A stretch of 64,000 nt of DNA from assembly GCF_024623785.1 (NCBI RefSeq), contig NZ_JANKBZ010000002.1, positions 434,001-498,000 of the forward strand. Reading direction: 5' to 3'. This document shows, in pieces, positions 24,003-33,297 of this stretch. Under the pieces are notes generated by a model. It was not told where the DNA came from, made no database searches, and was given only the letters and a program-made list of their open reading frames with translations. Positions within the stretch are counted from its first letter, which is position 1. Each line of letters begins with the position of its first letter. The translations under genes and the position numbers were made by a program. This DNA is from Archangium lipolyticum (GTDB lineage Bacteria; Myxococcota; Myxococcia; Myxococcales; Myxococcaceae).

Positions 24003-26705
24003 TCACTCCTCGCGCGTCCGCCTCCGCCGGAGTGCCAGCGCGCCCAGCGCCAGCCACGCGAGCGGCGCCACTGGAGCCGCACCGCAGCCGCAGCCCCCTA
24101 CCTCAGCGGCGGGCGAAGGCTGGTCCGTCCCGCCGTCCGGCTGCGGCAGCTCGCAGCTTCCGTCGCCGACGCACACCTTCACCTCGGCCTGGGCCCGCCT
24201 CCCCGCGCTGTCCACCACGACGAAGCGCACCACGTGCCCACCCGGTGCCAGTCCCGTGGTGTCCCAGCGGTTGGGCTCGCCGCCGAAGTAGAAGTGGTTG
24301 TCCGTGCCCGTGTCCGTGAATTGCAACTCGCCGTCCACGTAGAATTCGGCGTGCGTGCAGCCCACGTCGTCCACGCAGTGGCCGTAGAACTCCGCCATGC
24401 TGCCGGACACGCGCTCTCCCTCCTTGGGCCGCGTGAGGATGGCGCTCGGCCCCTCATCCACCTTCACGGTGATGGTAAAGGATTGCTCCGCGTCCGGAGC
24501 CACGCCATTGCTCACCCGCACCGTCACCTCCACTGCGCCCGCCGCCGTGGGCGTCCAGGAGATGAGGCCGGTGGTCATGTCGATGGTCATCCCTTGCGGC
24601 ACCGTGCCCACCAGCGAGTACGTCGGCTCCGGCTGAGCCTCCGCCTGCACGTCGTAGCGGTAGGGTCTGCCCACCACGGCGGTGGTAACTGGCGTGGTGG
24701 AGATGACAGGAGCCAGCTCGTCATCCGACTCGACGGCCTCCACCGAGCGCGCATCCAGGCCCGGCGCGGCCACGGTGATGGTGGCGATACCGCCCAGGTT
24801 GTCCGGGTCCGAGTCGGCCCGCAACGTGACGGTCTTCGGGAGGTTCCAGTTGGTGGGAGTGAACGCGAGCGTCGCCCCGTCCCGCACGGTGATGTCGACG
24901 TCGCCCAGCGTGCGCGCCACGGTGATGGTGACATTTCCGGTGGGCCGCTTGGACAGCGACACGTCGAAGGTCGCGGTGCTGTCCTCCGGAATGACCACCC
25001 GCGTGGAAGACAGCACCAGCCGGGGCTCGTTGTTGTCGATGGTGGTGACCACGACCGCCTCGTCCGCCAGTCCTTCCGACGTCACCGTGAAGGTGGCGGT
25101 GTCCGCGTCCACGTCCCCGTCCGCCGCCGCCGCGAGCGTCACCACCTGGGGCACGCTCCAGTCCGTCGAGGAGAACGTGAGCGTGGCGTTGCTGGCGATG
25201 CTCAGGTCCTCGGAGCCGCCCATGGCCCGCGTCACCTGCACCGTGACGGGCGCGGTGGGCGCCTCGGCCAGACGCACGGTGAAGACCGTGTGTCCGCCCT
25301 CCACCACGCGCGGGTTGAGCCCGGACACCACCAGCTTCTGCCCGCGCCCTGACGGGGTGATGCGGCGCACGATGCCGTCGGTGTTCCCCAACGTGTACAG
25401 CGCGCCGTCAGGTCCCACGGCCATGTCGACGTGCGAGGAGAATCCGGTGCCCCACTCGGCCACCGTCTCCACCGAGTTGTTCGCGGCCAGCGTGGCACGC
25501 GTCACCTGGCCGGAGTTGAAGTCGCCGAAGAAGTAGTTGCCGCGGAACTCGGGCGGGAAGAGCGTGGCGTCGTAGAAGGTGCCGCCGGTGATGGAGCCTC
25601 CCAGGGCCTGTGTCGTCGCGGTGCCCCCGCCGCTGCTCGCATCGGGCAGCCCAGGCTGGGCCACGGTGAAGGTGGTGGCGTTGGGATCGTTGGGAGCGCT
25701 GGCGACGTAGAACGTGCCGTCGAAGCTCGCGTCACCCACTCCCTCGAGGGTGAGCCGCTCTCCCTTGCGGAAGCCATGCGCCCCGGTGGTGGTGAAGGTG
25801 GTGACGCCGCCGCTGCGCACCGCTCCGCCCGCCGTGAGCTTGCGTGTGTCGGTGCCGTTGGTTCGGTACTTGATGACGGGCGGGATGGAGTCGTTGGTGG
25901 TGGGCTGGTTGTTCTCGTAGCGGCTGTAGCCAGCATGGTTGCGCCTGCTCACGACGAAGACCTGCTCGTACTCGGTGCCCATGCCGTTGATCCACAGCTT
26001 CCCGGTGGTCGGCTGGAACGTGAGGGTGAACGGGTCGCGGAAGCCGCTCGCCCAGATGTAGTCGTTGTTGGGGCCCACGCCGTCGTTGGACGGGTTGTCG
26101 TTGGCGGGCGTGCCGTCCAGGTTGGCGCGGCCCACCTTGGCCGCGAGCGACGTCAGGTCCGCGTTCACGCCAGTGCCGTTGCCCAGGTCGCCAATGGCCC
26201 AGTAGAGCTTCCCGTCCGGCCCGAAGCCGATTCCTCCACCGTTATGGTTGTTGCCCGTGGTGGGAAGCCGGGTGACGACCTCCGTGCGCGCGATGCCCGT
26301 CCCGTTGGCGTCGGTGTAGCGGACGATGCGCTGCTCGGAGGCGGAGACGGTGACGAAGAGGTAGACGTAGCGGTTGACCACGTAGTTCGGGTCGAACGCG
26401 ATGCCGATGAGGCCACTCCCGCTGTTGGTGTGGACCTGGGGCTCCGTCGCGAACAAGCGCGTCACCAGCGTGCTGGTCCCCGGCTGCGTCTCCAGGGCGC
26501 CATCCTTCATCGTCACCACCCGCACCGAACCGTTCTTGAGGGTGATGAACAGGCGGCCCGAGCCATCCGGCGCCCAGGCCATGCCCGTGGCAGGAGTCAG
26601 CGTGTTGGAGGCGTAGCTCGTCTCCGAGAAGCCGGCGGGCACCGTGGCCCATGCCGGCGAGCACAACAGCAGCAATGTCAGGGATGTCAGGAGAGAGGGA
26701 CGCAT
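24003..26705 (-). CDS. PQQ-dependent sugar dehydrogenase-like beta-propeller with Calx-beta/Ig domains and MYXO-CTERM
   Basis: 900 residues. A Sec signal (MRPSLLTSLTLLLLCSPAWA) leads into a soluble-glucose/sorbosone-dehydrogenase propeller (about 25-480) with TGMAWAPDGSGRLFITLKNG, GNNHNGGGIGFGPDGKLYWA and NYFFGDFNSGQV. An unusual Ser/Thr/Gly-rich insert of some 75 residues sits within it (about 300-375). Next come two Calx-beta-like repeats, a He_PIG-type Ig domain, an Ig-like domain and the C-terminal anchor GGCGCG plus a hydrophobic span and RRRR, the MYXO-CTERM signal. It is thus exported and anchored on the surface; PQQ use is inference. The start at 26705 is chosen from the signal peptide. 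Confidence 0.88.
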   Translation of the reverse strand: MRPSLLTSLTLLLLCSPAWATVPAGFSETSYASNTLTPATGMAWAPDGSGRLFITLKNGSVRVVTMKDGALETQPGTSTLVTRLFATEPQVHTNSGSGLIGIAFDPNYVVNRYVYLFVTVSASEQRIVRYTDANGTGIARTEVVTRLPTTGNNHNGGGIGFGPDGKLYWAIGDLGNGTGVNADLTSLAAKVGRANLDGTPANDNPSNDGVGPNNDYIWASGFRDPFTLTFQPTTGKLWINGMGTEYEQVFVVSRRNHAGYSRYENNQPTTNDSIPPVIKYRTNGTDTRKLTAGGAVRSGGVTTFTTTGAHGFRKGERLTLEGVGDASFDGTFYVASAPNDPNATTFTVAQPGLPDASSGGGTATTQALGGSITGGTFYDATLFPPEFRGNYFFGDFNSGQVTRATLAANNSVETVAEWGTGFSSHVDMAVGPDGALYTLGNTDGIVRRITPSGRGQKLVVSGLNPRVVEGGHTVFTVRLAEAPTAPVTVQVTRAMGGSEDLSIASNATLTFSSTDWSVPQVVTLAAAADGDVDADTATFTVTSEGLADEAVVVTTIDNNEPRLVLSSTRVVIPEDSTATFDVSLSKRPTGNVTITVARTLGDVDITVRDGATLAFTPTNWNLPKTVTLRADSDPDNLGGIATITVAAPGLDARSVEAVESDDELAPVISTTPVTTAVVGRPYRYDVQAEAQPEPTYSLVGTVPQGMTIDMTTGLISWTPTAAGAVEVTVRVSNGVAPDAEQSFTITVKVDEGPSAILTRPKEGERVSGSMAEFYGHCVDDVGCTHAEFYVDGELQFTDTGTDNHFYFGGEPNRWDTTGLAPGGHVVRFVVVDSAGRRAQAEVKVCVGDGSCELPQPDGGTDQPSPAAEVGGCGCGAAPVAPLAWLALGALALRRRRTREE

Positions 26706-26802
26706 GACTCGAGACGCTAGCGCATCGGAGTGCGGCACAGGTGAGCCCCGCGTTCGACCCCGGCAAGCGAATCACCCCTCTTCTGCTCTCGAGAGGCCGG
26801 CT

Positions 26803-28284
26803 TCAGCGCCGCGCGCCGTCGATGGCGCGAAGCAGGGACTGATCGCTCGAAGTGCTCACGTCTCCGGCCAGCTCCCAGATCATGATTCCGCCGTACTGCT
26901 TCGCCAGGGTCGTCTTCGAGCGCAGCGTCGCGAGCCCGTTATACGAATACTGGGCACCGTCGGCGTTGATCCAATCCGAATTCGACGCGTTCGGGTAGCG
27001 CGCCAGGATGTCTTTGTAGAGCACGTACGTGCTGCTCTGTCCGTTCCCACAATTGCCCCAGCAATAACCGTAGAAGGGCACTCCGAGCACGATCTTGCTC
27101 CGCGGCACGCCTTTGTTCTCGTAGAAGGAGAGGGCGGTCACCGCCTGCGCATAGCTCGAGTGCTCACCCGGGCTCGTCCAGGTGCCCGCGTTGTCGTAGG
27201 ACATGATGGTGATGAAGTCGAAGGAACGCAGCGTCGTGTCCGACATGCCATACTGCATCCACTGCGAGACGGCGGCCGTCACGGGCAGTCCGCGCGGCCG
27301 GGCCTTCGCGATCAACTTCGCGATGAACGTGTCGTACACCGCGCCCATGCGATCCGGCGCCTCCACGTCCACGTCGATGCCGTCCATGTTGTTCGAGACC
27401 ACGAAGTTGATGATCTCATCCACGAAGGCGTCGACTTTATCGGGCTGGTAGAAGGGCGTGATCCGGCCGTCTCCTCCGCCGCCACAGAGCGAGGGGAACA
27501 CCTTCACGCCCTTGGCATGCGCGGCGTTCACGAACGTCGCGAGATCGCTGGCCGGCGCCAGCTGGAGGCGCCCGTTCGCATCACCCAGGGCGAAGGCGAG
27601 GTTCACATGCGTGAGCTTGTCGAAGTCCACCCGGCCGACCCAGCTCGCGTAGGAGCCGTACCAGTTCGGCAGGTAACCCACGACGCGGGTCCCCGAGGGC
27701 GGCGGGGGCGACGAGGACAGGCCAGAGATCGTCAGCTGCTCCCATGGGCCGAGCGCGGCGCCGTACGCGAACACCGTGCCGCCACCGCCGTTCTCCGCGG
27801 ACACCCAATGGCCGGTCGTCACCGTCTGCAGGCCGACGACGTCGCCGTTGGCGATCACTCCGCTCCCGTTCTGCTTGACGATGCGGAACGTCTCCCAGCC
27901 GAGCCGGTTCGCGCTGGCGGCGTTCAGCGTGGAGCCGCCCCCGTTCGCGGCCTGGAAATACTGGCCAGTGCCCGCGGTGATGAAGATCGAGTCCCCGCTC
28001 TCGAGGGCCCCGCCGTTGATGTCATCGATCGTGAACTTCTCCCACGCTTGCGCGGCCGTCGCCGTCGCGATGACCGCGCCGCCGCCGTTGTTCTGAGCGC
28101 CCACGTATCGGTTGCCGAGCACCGTCTTGAAGCTCACGCCGGGGATGAGCAACGCACTCGAGGAGACCTCGGTCGCGTCGTCCTGCCCGTCAGGCAAGCT
28201 GCTCGCTGGGGTGCACGCGCTCGTGAGGAACAGGATCGAGCACGCGGCGCGAAGGAACGACCTTGAACGTTTGAAATGGAGCAT
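26803..28284 (-). CDS. GH18 chitinase-like lipoprotein with fascin-like beta-trefoil domain
   Basis: 493 residues. ATG 28284 gives a lipoprotein signal (ILFLTSAC). Residues about 50-195 form a fascin/actin-crosslinking-like beta-trefoil with four repeats of the type GNRYVGAQNNGGG, GQYFQAANGGGS and GHWVSAENGGGG, which likely bind carbohydrate. The C-terminal GH18 barrel starts at RVVGYLPNWYGSYASW and carries the catalytic DGIDVDVE (the DxxDxDxE motif with its proton-donor Glu) and the later GVPFYGYCWGNCG strand. It should hydrolyse chitin or other beta-1,4-GlcNAc polymers outside the cell. The neighbours are also exported enzymes. Confidence 0.92.
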   Translation of the reverse strand: MLHFKRSRSFLRAACSILFLTSACTPASSLPDGQDDATEVSSSALLIPGVSFKTVLGNRYVGAQNNGGGAVIATATAAQAWEKFTIDDINGGALESGDSIFITAGTGQYFQAANGGGSTLNAASANRLGWETFRIVKQNGSGVIANGDVVGLQTVTTGHWVSAENGGGGTVFAYGAALGPWEQLTISGLSSSPPPPSGTRVVGYLPNWYGSYASWVGRVDFDKLTHVNLAFALGDANGRLQLAPASDLATFVNAAHAKGVKVFPSLCGGGGDGRITPFYQPDKVDAFVDEIINFVVSNNMDGIDVDVEAPDRMGAVYDTFIAKLIAKARPRGLPVTAAVSQWMQYGMSDTTLRSFDFITIMSYDNAGTWTSPGEHSSYAQAVTALSFYENKGVPRSKIVLGVPFYGYCWGNCGNGQSSTYVLYKDILARYPNASNSDWINADGAQYSYNGLATLRSKTTLAKQYGGIMIWELAGDVSTSSDQSLLRAIDGARR

Positions 28285-28388
28285 GGAGCCTGCTTTGACC
28301 GGGTGGAAGGTTGAGTCTGCCCAACTCCTGGAGGTGCTCGTGGCTGGATTCGGGTCATCGGAATCGACCCGCCTGTCTCTATGGGGGT

Positions 28389-30119
28389 CTATGGCATTCC
28401 GAAGACCTGGACCTCGGCGAGGCTGAGGATGCCGGTCCCGTTGAGCTGCACCTTCACGTACCGGGCGGAGCGGTTTACCTCGAAGCCCGTCACCTGGCTG
28501 GCCTGCCCGGGATGGGGGTACTCCTGCCAGGACACCCTGTCGTTGGACACCATCAGCTTGAAGTTGGAGAGCCGCGCCGAGCAGCAATCCGTGCGGTTGT
28601 GGATGAGCACGGTCCCGAGCTGCTGCACGCTTTGCAGGTCCACTTCCCACCACGGCTGGGAGTCCATGGGGGACTCACGGGTGTGGGTGATGGAATTCTG
28701 GAAGTAATGACCGTTGAGGTTGCCATCCACCGCCCGGGAGGAGCTGCCATTCCAGTCGGTGGAGGACTGCGCCGTGGGCTTGCCGCGCGCCATGTTGACC
28801 GGGAATTGAACCTGGGCGTACCGGCCCGAGGAGTTGCCGTCCTGGTCCTTCCGGGTGATGTGCATCTTGGCTGCGTCGATCTGCACGTCCAGGAACGCTC
28901 CCGTCGTGGCCGCGCCAGACACGAAGGTGGGGATGCTCGGAGGTCCAGAGGTCCGGCTCGCGGGCCGGACGAAGGGGATCCGGAACTCGTCGTAGGCCGA
29001 CCGGTGATCGTGTCCGGAGAAGATCGCGACGACGTTGTACTTCGAGATGACATCCCAATAGGCGAGGCGTTGCTCGGGTGTCCACCACACCTCGTGGTAG
29101 CCATTCTCGCCCTTGGAGAAGTCATCGAACCCGTAGTGCTGGATGATCACCACGGGCCGGCCCGAGAAGCCCACGTAGGTGGCGAGATCCTGCTGGAGGA
29201 AGGACAGGCTGCCCTTGGGCGAGTAGTCGGGGAATTGGGGCGCCGTCTCGTTGGCGGGGAAGAGGTTGAGCTGGACGACGTGGACGTCGTGCCAGTCCCA
29301 GGAGTAGTGGGGGTTTCCCCGGTTCGTCAGGACCGTGGCCCGCGTGCGGTCGTGGAGGTCATCCTGGATGGCACCGGGATCCACGCAGTGCTGGCCGCCG
29401 GGTCCCGCGATGTCGCACGCGGTCTTCTGATGGACGCTTGGCTTTATCAGGTCATGGTTGCCCAGACCGTCGAAGACGAACCGGGAGTATCCGGAGATGG
29501 CGTCCTTGTACCAGGAGAACTCATCCCGGGTCCGGGAGTTCTGGGTCAGATCGCCCGCGACCACGACTCCCCGGACCTGCGAGTTGTAGCGGAGGGTGTT
29601 GATCATCGACGCCAACGTCCGGTCGGCGCGCGAGTTGTCACCGCCGTTCTTGTACTGGGGATCGCCCGTGATCAGGAACCGGACGTTCCGCGTCTGGGCG
29701 CCAATGCCATGGTTCGACTGACTCACGAGCCCATGGTTGTAATCGTAGGACACGCAGTAGTAGTTGGGAGGAAGGCCCAGGTGGGAGCGGTCCTCCTGCT
29801 GGATGCGCGCATATCCTCCCGCCTGCAGGGCGACCACGCAGGTGAAGGAGCCCGTCCCGAGTTGCGCGCGAAGCATGGCCTCGCGTGAGCCCGAGGGGTT
29901 GCAGGATTTCTCGCTCCAATGGCAGCACCGGTTGTCCCCAGCCGGGATGTCCTTGCTGAAATCTCCTTCGAGGACCCTCGAATTGGCGCCTGTCTGGGTA
30001 TCGTTATAGACGCAGAACGCCGAGGCGAGCCCTGGTGACAACAAACACAGTCCCGTGGCGACGAGGCCCAGGGATTGTTTCCAGGCAAGGGTCGACCAGC
30101 GCGTGTCGGGCATGCGCAT
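28389..30119 (-). CDS. Secreted metallophosphoesterase with C-terminal F5/8-type (discoidin) domain
   Basis: 576 residues with a cleavable Sec signal ending LLSPGLASA. The calcineurin-like metal-binding motifs occur in order: LITGDPQ (a GDxQ variant of GDxH), VVAGDLTQ, DGLGNHD and FSGHDHRS. The last 140 residues (NMARGKPTAQSSTDWNGSSS to the end) form a galactose-binding/discoidin domain with WWEVDLQSVQQLGTVLIHNR, which usually targets carbohydrate. The start at 30119 has GGAG upstream; ATG 30134 is possible. Likely an extracellular phosphodiesterase or phosphatase; substrate unknown. Confidence 0.9.
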   Translation of the reverse strand: MRMPDTRWSTLAWKQSLGLVATGLCLLSPGLASAFCVYNDTQTGANSRVLEGDFSKDIPAGDNRCCHWSEKSCNPSGSREAMLRAQLGTGSFTCVVALQAGGYARIQQEDRSHLGLPPNYYCVSYDYNHGLVSQSNHGIGAQTRNVRFLITGDPQYKNGGDNSRADRTLASMINTLRYNSQVRGVVVAGDLTQNSRTRDEFSWYKDAISGYSRFVFDGLGNHDLIKPSVHQKTACDIAGPGGQHCVDPGAIQDDLHDRTRATVLTNRGNPHYSWDWHDVHVVQLNLFPANETAPQFPDYSPKGSLSFLQQDLATYVGFSGRPVVIIQHYGFDDFSKGENGYHEVWWTPEQRLAYWDVISKYNVVAIFSGHDHRSAYDEFRIPFVRPASRTSGPPSIPTFVSGAATTGAFLDVQIDAAKMHITRKDQDGNSSGRYAQVQFPVNMARGKPTAQSSTDWNGSSSRAVDGNLNGHYFQNSITHTRESPMDSQPWWEVDLQSVQQLGTVLIHNRTDCCSARLSNFKLMVSNDRVSWQEYPHPGQASQVTGFEVNRSARYVKVQLNGTGILSLAEVQVFGMP

Positions 30120-30367
30120 TTCCACTCCGCACATGATGGGTGAACGATGCCCGTCCGTGTCCGGGCCCTGACCCTACGTACATCAAGTTAATTGGGTTTG
30201 TCCAGGGCTTCCGGAATTACAGATTTTTGATTGAAGAGCCGCTGGTCCGACCGGCGAGAGCTGTACGGCGGGAAGGTTCCAGCGTCTCTCTGATGCCTGG
30301 AGCGCATCGTGGCCACCGTGCTCACGTGCCTGTGAGCGCGATGGCCACCTTCCGCGAAGTGGGGTGC

Positions 30368-31498
30368 TCAGGCGCCTTCGAAGTGGACCTTGGCCTTGTC
30401 CATCACGTGCTCGACGACCATCAGGTGCCAGGCCACGTTCTGCAGCTGGCTCGCCGCCGCCGGGTCCACCAGGGCCTCGCGCAGCTGCGCCGACGTCAGC
30501 CCGAAGGCGGCCGCCGAGTCCTCGAGCACCTCGAAGGCCTTCTCGGGCCTCAGCTCCAGCTTCTCCTTCGCCGCTACGGCCTTCAACGCCAGGGAGATGC
30601 GCAGGCGCCGCTCCACGTCCGCCCGCGTGGCTGGATCCTTCATCCACACGTCCAGCGCTTCCTGCCTCTCCTCGGGCGAGAACTCCTTCTCCTCCATCAC
30701 CGGTCCCTCCGCGGCCGTCCAGCGGCGGCGGATCTCCTCGTCGACGAGGGCAGGGGGGAGCTCCACCTGGGTCCGGGAGGCCAGCTCGTCCAGCACCATG
30801 TTCTGGGCATCCAGCCACAGCACGTCGGCCTGCTCGTCGAGCAGCTCGTTGGCGATGGACTCCATCACCTCCTCGTGCGTGTTCCCGCGGCCCAGCTGGC
30901 GCAGGAACTCGTCCGAGTCGGTGTCGGGCATCTTCACTTCACGGGCCCCCACCAGGTCCACCAGGAAGGTCGCCGGCATTCCGCGCAGCGACTCCACCGG
31001 GTAGTTGCCGGGCAGCACCAGATCGATCTTCAGGCTGTCGCCCACGGCCGAGCCCGCGATGGCGTCGGCGAAGCCGGGGAGCATCTCCTGGGGTGCCAGC
31101 TCCATCCAGTAGTCGACGCGGATGCTGAAGGGGATGAGCTGGCCGTTGGAATAGCCGAGGATGTCGAGCTGCACGTCATCGCCCAGCACCACCTCCTCGC
31201 CCGGCTGCCGCTCCCGGACCTCGGCGAGGGAGCGCGCCAGCTCATGGAAGCGGCGGATGAGCGCATCTTCGCTGAGCGGCGGCGGAGCGGGCACGGTGAC
31301 CTCGATGCCCTCCGTCGAAGGCGCCTTCACCTCGGGCAGCGGCACGGGGCCGCTGCTCACGGAGGGGGCGACGGGAAGCTGTTCCGCCATCAGGACCACC
31401 TTGGCGGGACCCGCGGACTTGCCACTGCTGGGGGGCTTCGAGCCAGCGGCCTTCTCGCCGCCGGCCTTCGTGTTACCACCCTTCTTGCTCTGTGCCAC
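30368..31498 (-). CDS. Trigger-factor-like peptidyl-prolyl isomerase/chaperone lacking the ribosome-binding domain
   Basis: 376 residues from GTG 31498, which has AGGAGG seven bases upstream (a GTG at 31567 is less likely). The first 90 residues are disordered Lys/Gly/Ser/Pro-rich sequence where trigger factor has its ribosome-docking domain; the ribosome-binding GFRxGKxP signature is absent. From about 110 an FKBP-like region follows (GDDVQLDILGYSNGQLIPFS, FADAIAGSAVGDSLKIDLVL), and then the trigger-factor C-terminal arms (DSDEFLRQLGRGNTHEEVME to the end). It may be a ribosome-independent chaperone. It is directly downstream of, and probably co-transcribed with, the Ala/Lys-rich gene at 31621-32607. 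Confidence 0.82.
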   Translation of the reverse strand: MAQSKKGGNTKAGGEKAAGSKPPSSGKSAGPAKVVLMAEQLPVAPSVSSGPVPLPEVKAPSTEGIEVTVPAPPPLSEDALIRRFHELARSLAEVRERQPGEEVVLGDDVQLDILGYSNGQLIPFSIRVDYWMELAPQEMLPGFADAIAGSAVGDSLKIDLVLPGNYPVESLRGMPATFLVDLVGAREVKMPDTDSDEFLRQLGRGNTHEEVMESIANELLDEQADVLWLDAQNMVLDELASRTQVELPPALVDEEIRRRWTAAEGPVMEEKEFSPEERQEALDVWMKDPATRADVERRLRISLALKAVAAKEKLELRPEKAFEVLEDSAAAFGLTSAQLREALVDPAAASQLQNVAWHLMVVEHVMDKAKVHFEGA

Positions 31499-31620
31499 CG
31501 GAACTCCTCCTGGCAGGTAGGCGCCGCGACCGTAGTCCCAGAAAGGATTGAACCGCGAGCGTTTCACTGTCCCTACCAGAAAAAAAGGAGTCCGGTGACG
31601 GCGCGCATGAGGGGGGATGC

Positions 31621-32607
31621 CTACCCGAAGAGGCCGCCGACGAAGCTGGAGACCGTGGACACGGCGGCGCCCACCTGGCTGACCACCGGGATGTTGGTGG
31701 CGGCGGCCACCGAGCCCACCGCGGTGATGACGCTGGTCACCTTCTTGGTGGTGCTGGCCTGGGGGTCGCGCACGGTGGAGTAGGCGCTCGCCACGTCCAG
31801 GGCGGCGATGGCGATGTTGGCGCCCGGGGCGAAGCGGCCGGCGGCCTTGGCCAGCGGGCCCGCGGCGGCCTTGGCACCGGCGCGGATGGCGGCCTTGCCA
31901 GCGGCCTCGCTGCCCTCGCGCACCGCGGTCCGGGCGGCGGCGCGGGTGGCGGAGCCGACCGTCTGGGCGATGGTGCTGCCCTTCGCCGCGCCCTTCACGG
32001 CGGTGCTGACGGCCCGACGCACGTCGCCCACGCTGGTGGCACCCTCGAAGGCGTGCTTGGCCGCGGTGGTGGCCGCCGCGCGGACGGCCTTGCCCGTCGC
32101 GTTGGGGGCCACGGTGCGGAAGGCGTCAGAGGCCGCGCGGTAGGCGCTGCCGAACTTGTTCACGTCGCGGGCGATGTCCAGGCCGCCCTTGACGGTCTGG
32201 ATGGCCGTCTTGCCGGCCGTGGCCACCGAGCCGATCGCCTTGTCGCGATCCTGGGCGGAACCGGAGCGGAAGGCGTCGCGCACGTCCTTGAACGCCGTGG
32301 CGACCTGGCCCGGCAGCTTGACCGCGTTGGTCACCGTGCCGAAGGCGCCGCCCACCTTCTTGGCGATGCCGCCCTTGGTGAGCTGGTCCTTGGGATCGGT
32401 CGCCTTCTCGATCGTCTTCTTCCAGTTGTTCTTCCAGGTCGTCTTGAAGCCGTCCGACTTCACGGAGCGGGCGTTCTCGAAGGCGTCCTTGATGCTCGAC
32501 TTGGTCTTCGTGACCGTGTCGTAGGCCTTCTTCGCCGTCTGGCCGGCCTTGACCGGATCCTTCGCCAGCTGCACCACCTTCTTCTTGATTCCGCCGATGA
32601 AGCTCAT
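31621..32607 (-). CDS. Ala/Lys-rich hypothetical protein
   Basis: 328 residues with AGGAG upstream of ATG 32607. The N-terminal third is very basic (KKKVVQLAKDPVKAG..., KTTWKNNWKKTIEKA), the middle is Ala-rich amphipathic helix with repeated VRxAV/AAKxA patterns, and the last 40 residues are hydrophobic (ITAVGSVAAATNIPVVSQVG...FVGGLFG). No signal peptide. It resembles helical pore-forming or pretoxin-like segments more than an enzyme, but I recognise no family. The following gene encodes a trigger-factor-like chaperone, so it could be that chaperone's client. Confidence 0.7.
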   Translation of the reverse strand: MSFIGGIKKKVVQLAKDPVKAGQTAKKAYDTVTKTKSSIKDAFENARSVKSDGFKTTWKNNWKKTIEKATDPKDQLTKGGIAKKVGGAFGTVTNAVKLPGQVATAFKDVRDAFRSGSAQDRDKAIGSVATAGKTAIQTVKGGLDIARDVNKFGSAYRAASDAFRTVAPNATGKAVRAAATTAAKHAFEGATSVGDVRRAVSTAVKGAAKGSTIAQTVGSATRAAARTAVREGSEAAGKAAIRAGAKAAAGPLAKAAGRFAPGANIAIAALDVASAYSTVRDPQASTTKKVTSVITAVGSVAAATNIPVVSQVGAAVSTVSSFVGGLFG

Positions 32608-32825
32608 GGGAGAACTCCTGCTCCGAAATTTTTGATTGGGGACCGCAGATACCGGGATTATCGGCCCCGCCCCCCCAAGGTTTCCTGGATCATGCCGATT
32701 TTTTCCTGCCTACACGAGCCTACATGAAGGGCGGGAAGAGCGAGAAAGCGCGACAGACCAGGAAACTTCCTGGCCGGTTGCTGGACAACCTCCTGGCTGT
32801 CCCTACCCCAGCTCAGGAGAAAGCC

Positions 32826-33242
32826 TTGTCGTCCAAGCTCTGTGCGTTCGTTCTTCCCCTGCTGATCGCCACCTCCGCCGTGGCGGAGACCCCGGTCATC
32901 TTCTTCCCGGTGAGCGGTCCCTATACGGTGACCGGCACCCTGCGTGCCGGCCAGCCGCTCACCATCCACTACGCGCTGGACCGGCTGAAGAAGTGCCGCG
33001 CGACGTACAGCGGCATGGACACTTGGCTCATCGCCGTCGAGTACCGCTTCGATTACGGCACCTTCCAGGAGGCCTACGTGACCAACACGAGCGGGTACAG
33101 GCGCGAGCCCGTTCCGGCCACCATCACCGCTCCGGCCGGTGCACGGACCCTGGAGCTGCGGTTCAGGAACTGGGACCGTGGGGGCTGCGTCGCCTATGAC
33201 CCGAGTTCCTGGCCCATCTACACGTTCACGCTCCAGCAGTAG
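32826..33242 (+). CDS. Small secreted protein
   Basis: 138 residues from a TTG at 32826 preceded by AGGAG; this start gives a proper Sec signal (KLCAFVLPLLIATSAVA followed by ETPV). An in-frame ATG at 32724 would bury the signal behind 34 residues. The mature part is a beta-rich domain of about 115 residues with two Cys (KKCRAT, GGCVAY) that could form a disulfide. Function unknown; periplasmic or secreted. Confidence 0.72.
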   Translation: MSSKLCAFVLPLLIATSAVAETPVIFFPVSGPYTVTGTLRAGQPLTIHYALDRLKKCRATYSGMDTWLIAVEYRFDYGTFQEAYVTNTSGYRREPVPATITAPAGARTLELRFRNWDRGGCVAYDPSSWPIYTFTLQQ

Positions 33243-33258
33243 CCGTGAGCCGGGACGC

Positions 33259-33285
33259 GGGCCCCGGGGTGCATCCCCGGGGCCC
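33259..33285. terminator. Perfect 11-bp GC palindrome between convergent genes
   Basis: GGGCCCCGGGG-TGCAT-CCCCGGGGCCC lies 17 bases after the small secreted protein gene and 13 bases from the stop of the EF-G paralogue on the other strand. The position and stem strength fit a shared bidirectional terminator, although no U-tract follows. Confidence 0.6.
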
Positions 33286-33297
33286 CGTCTCCTCGTC

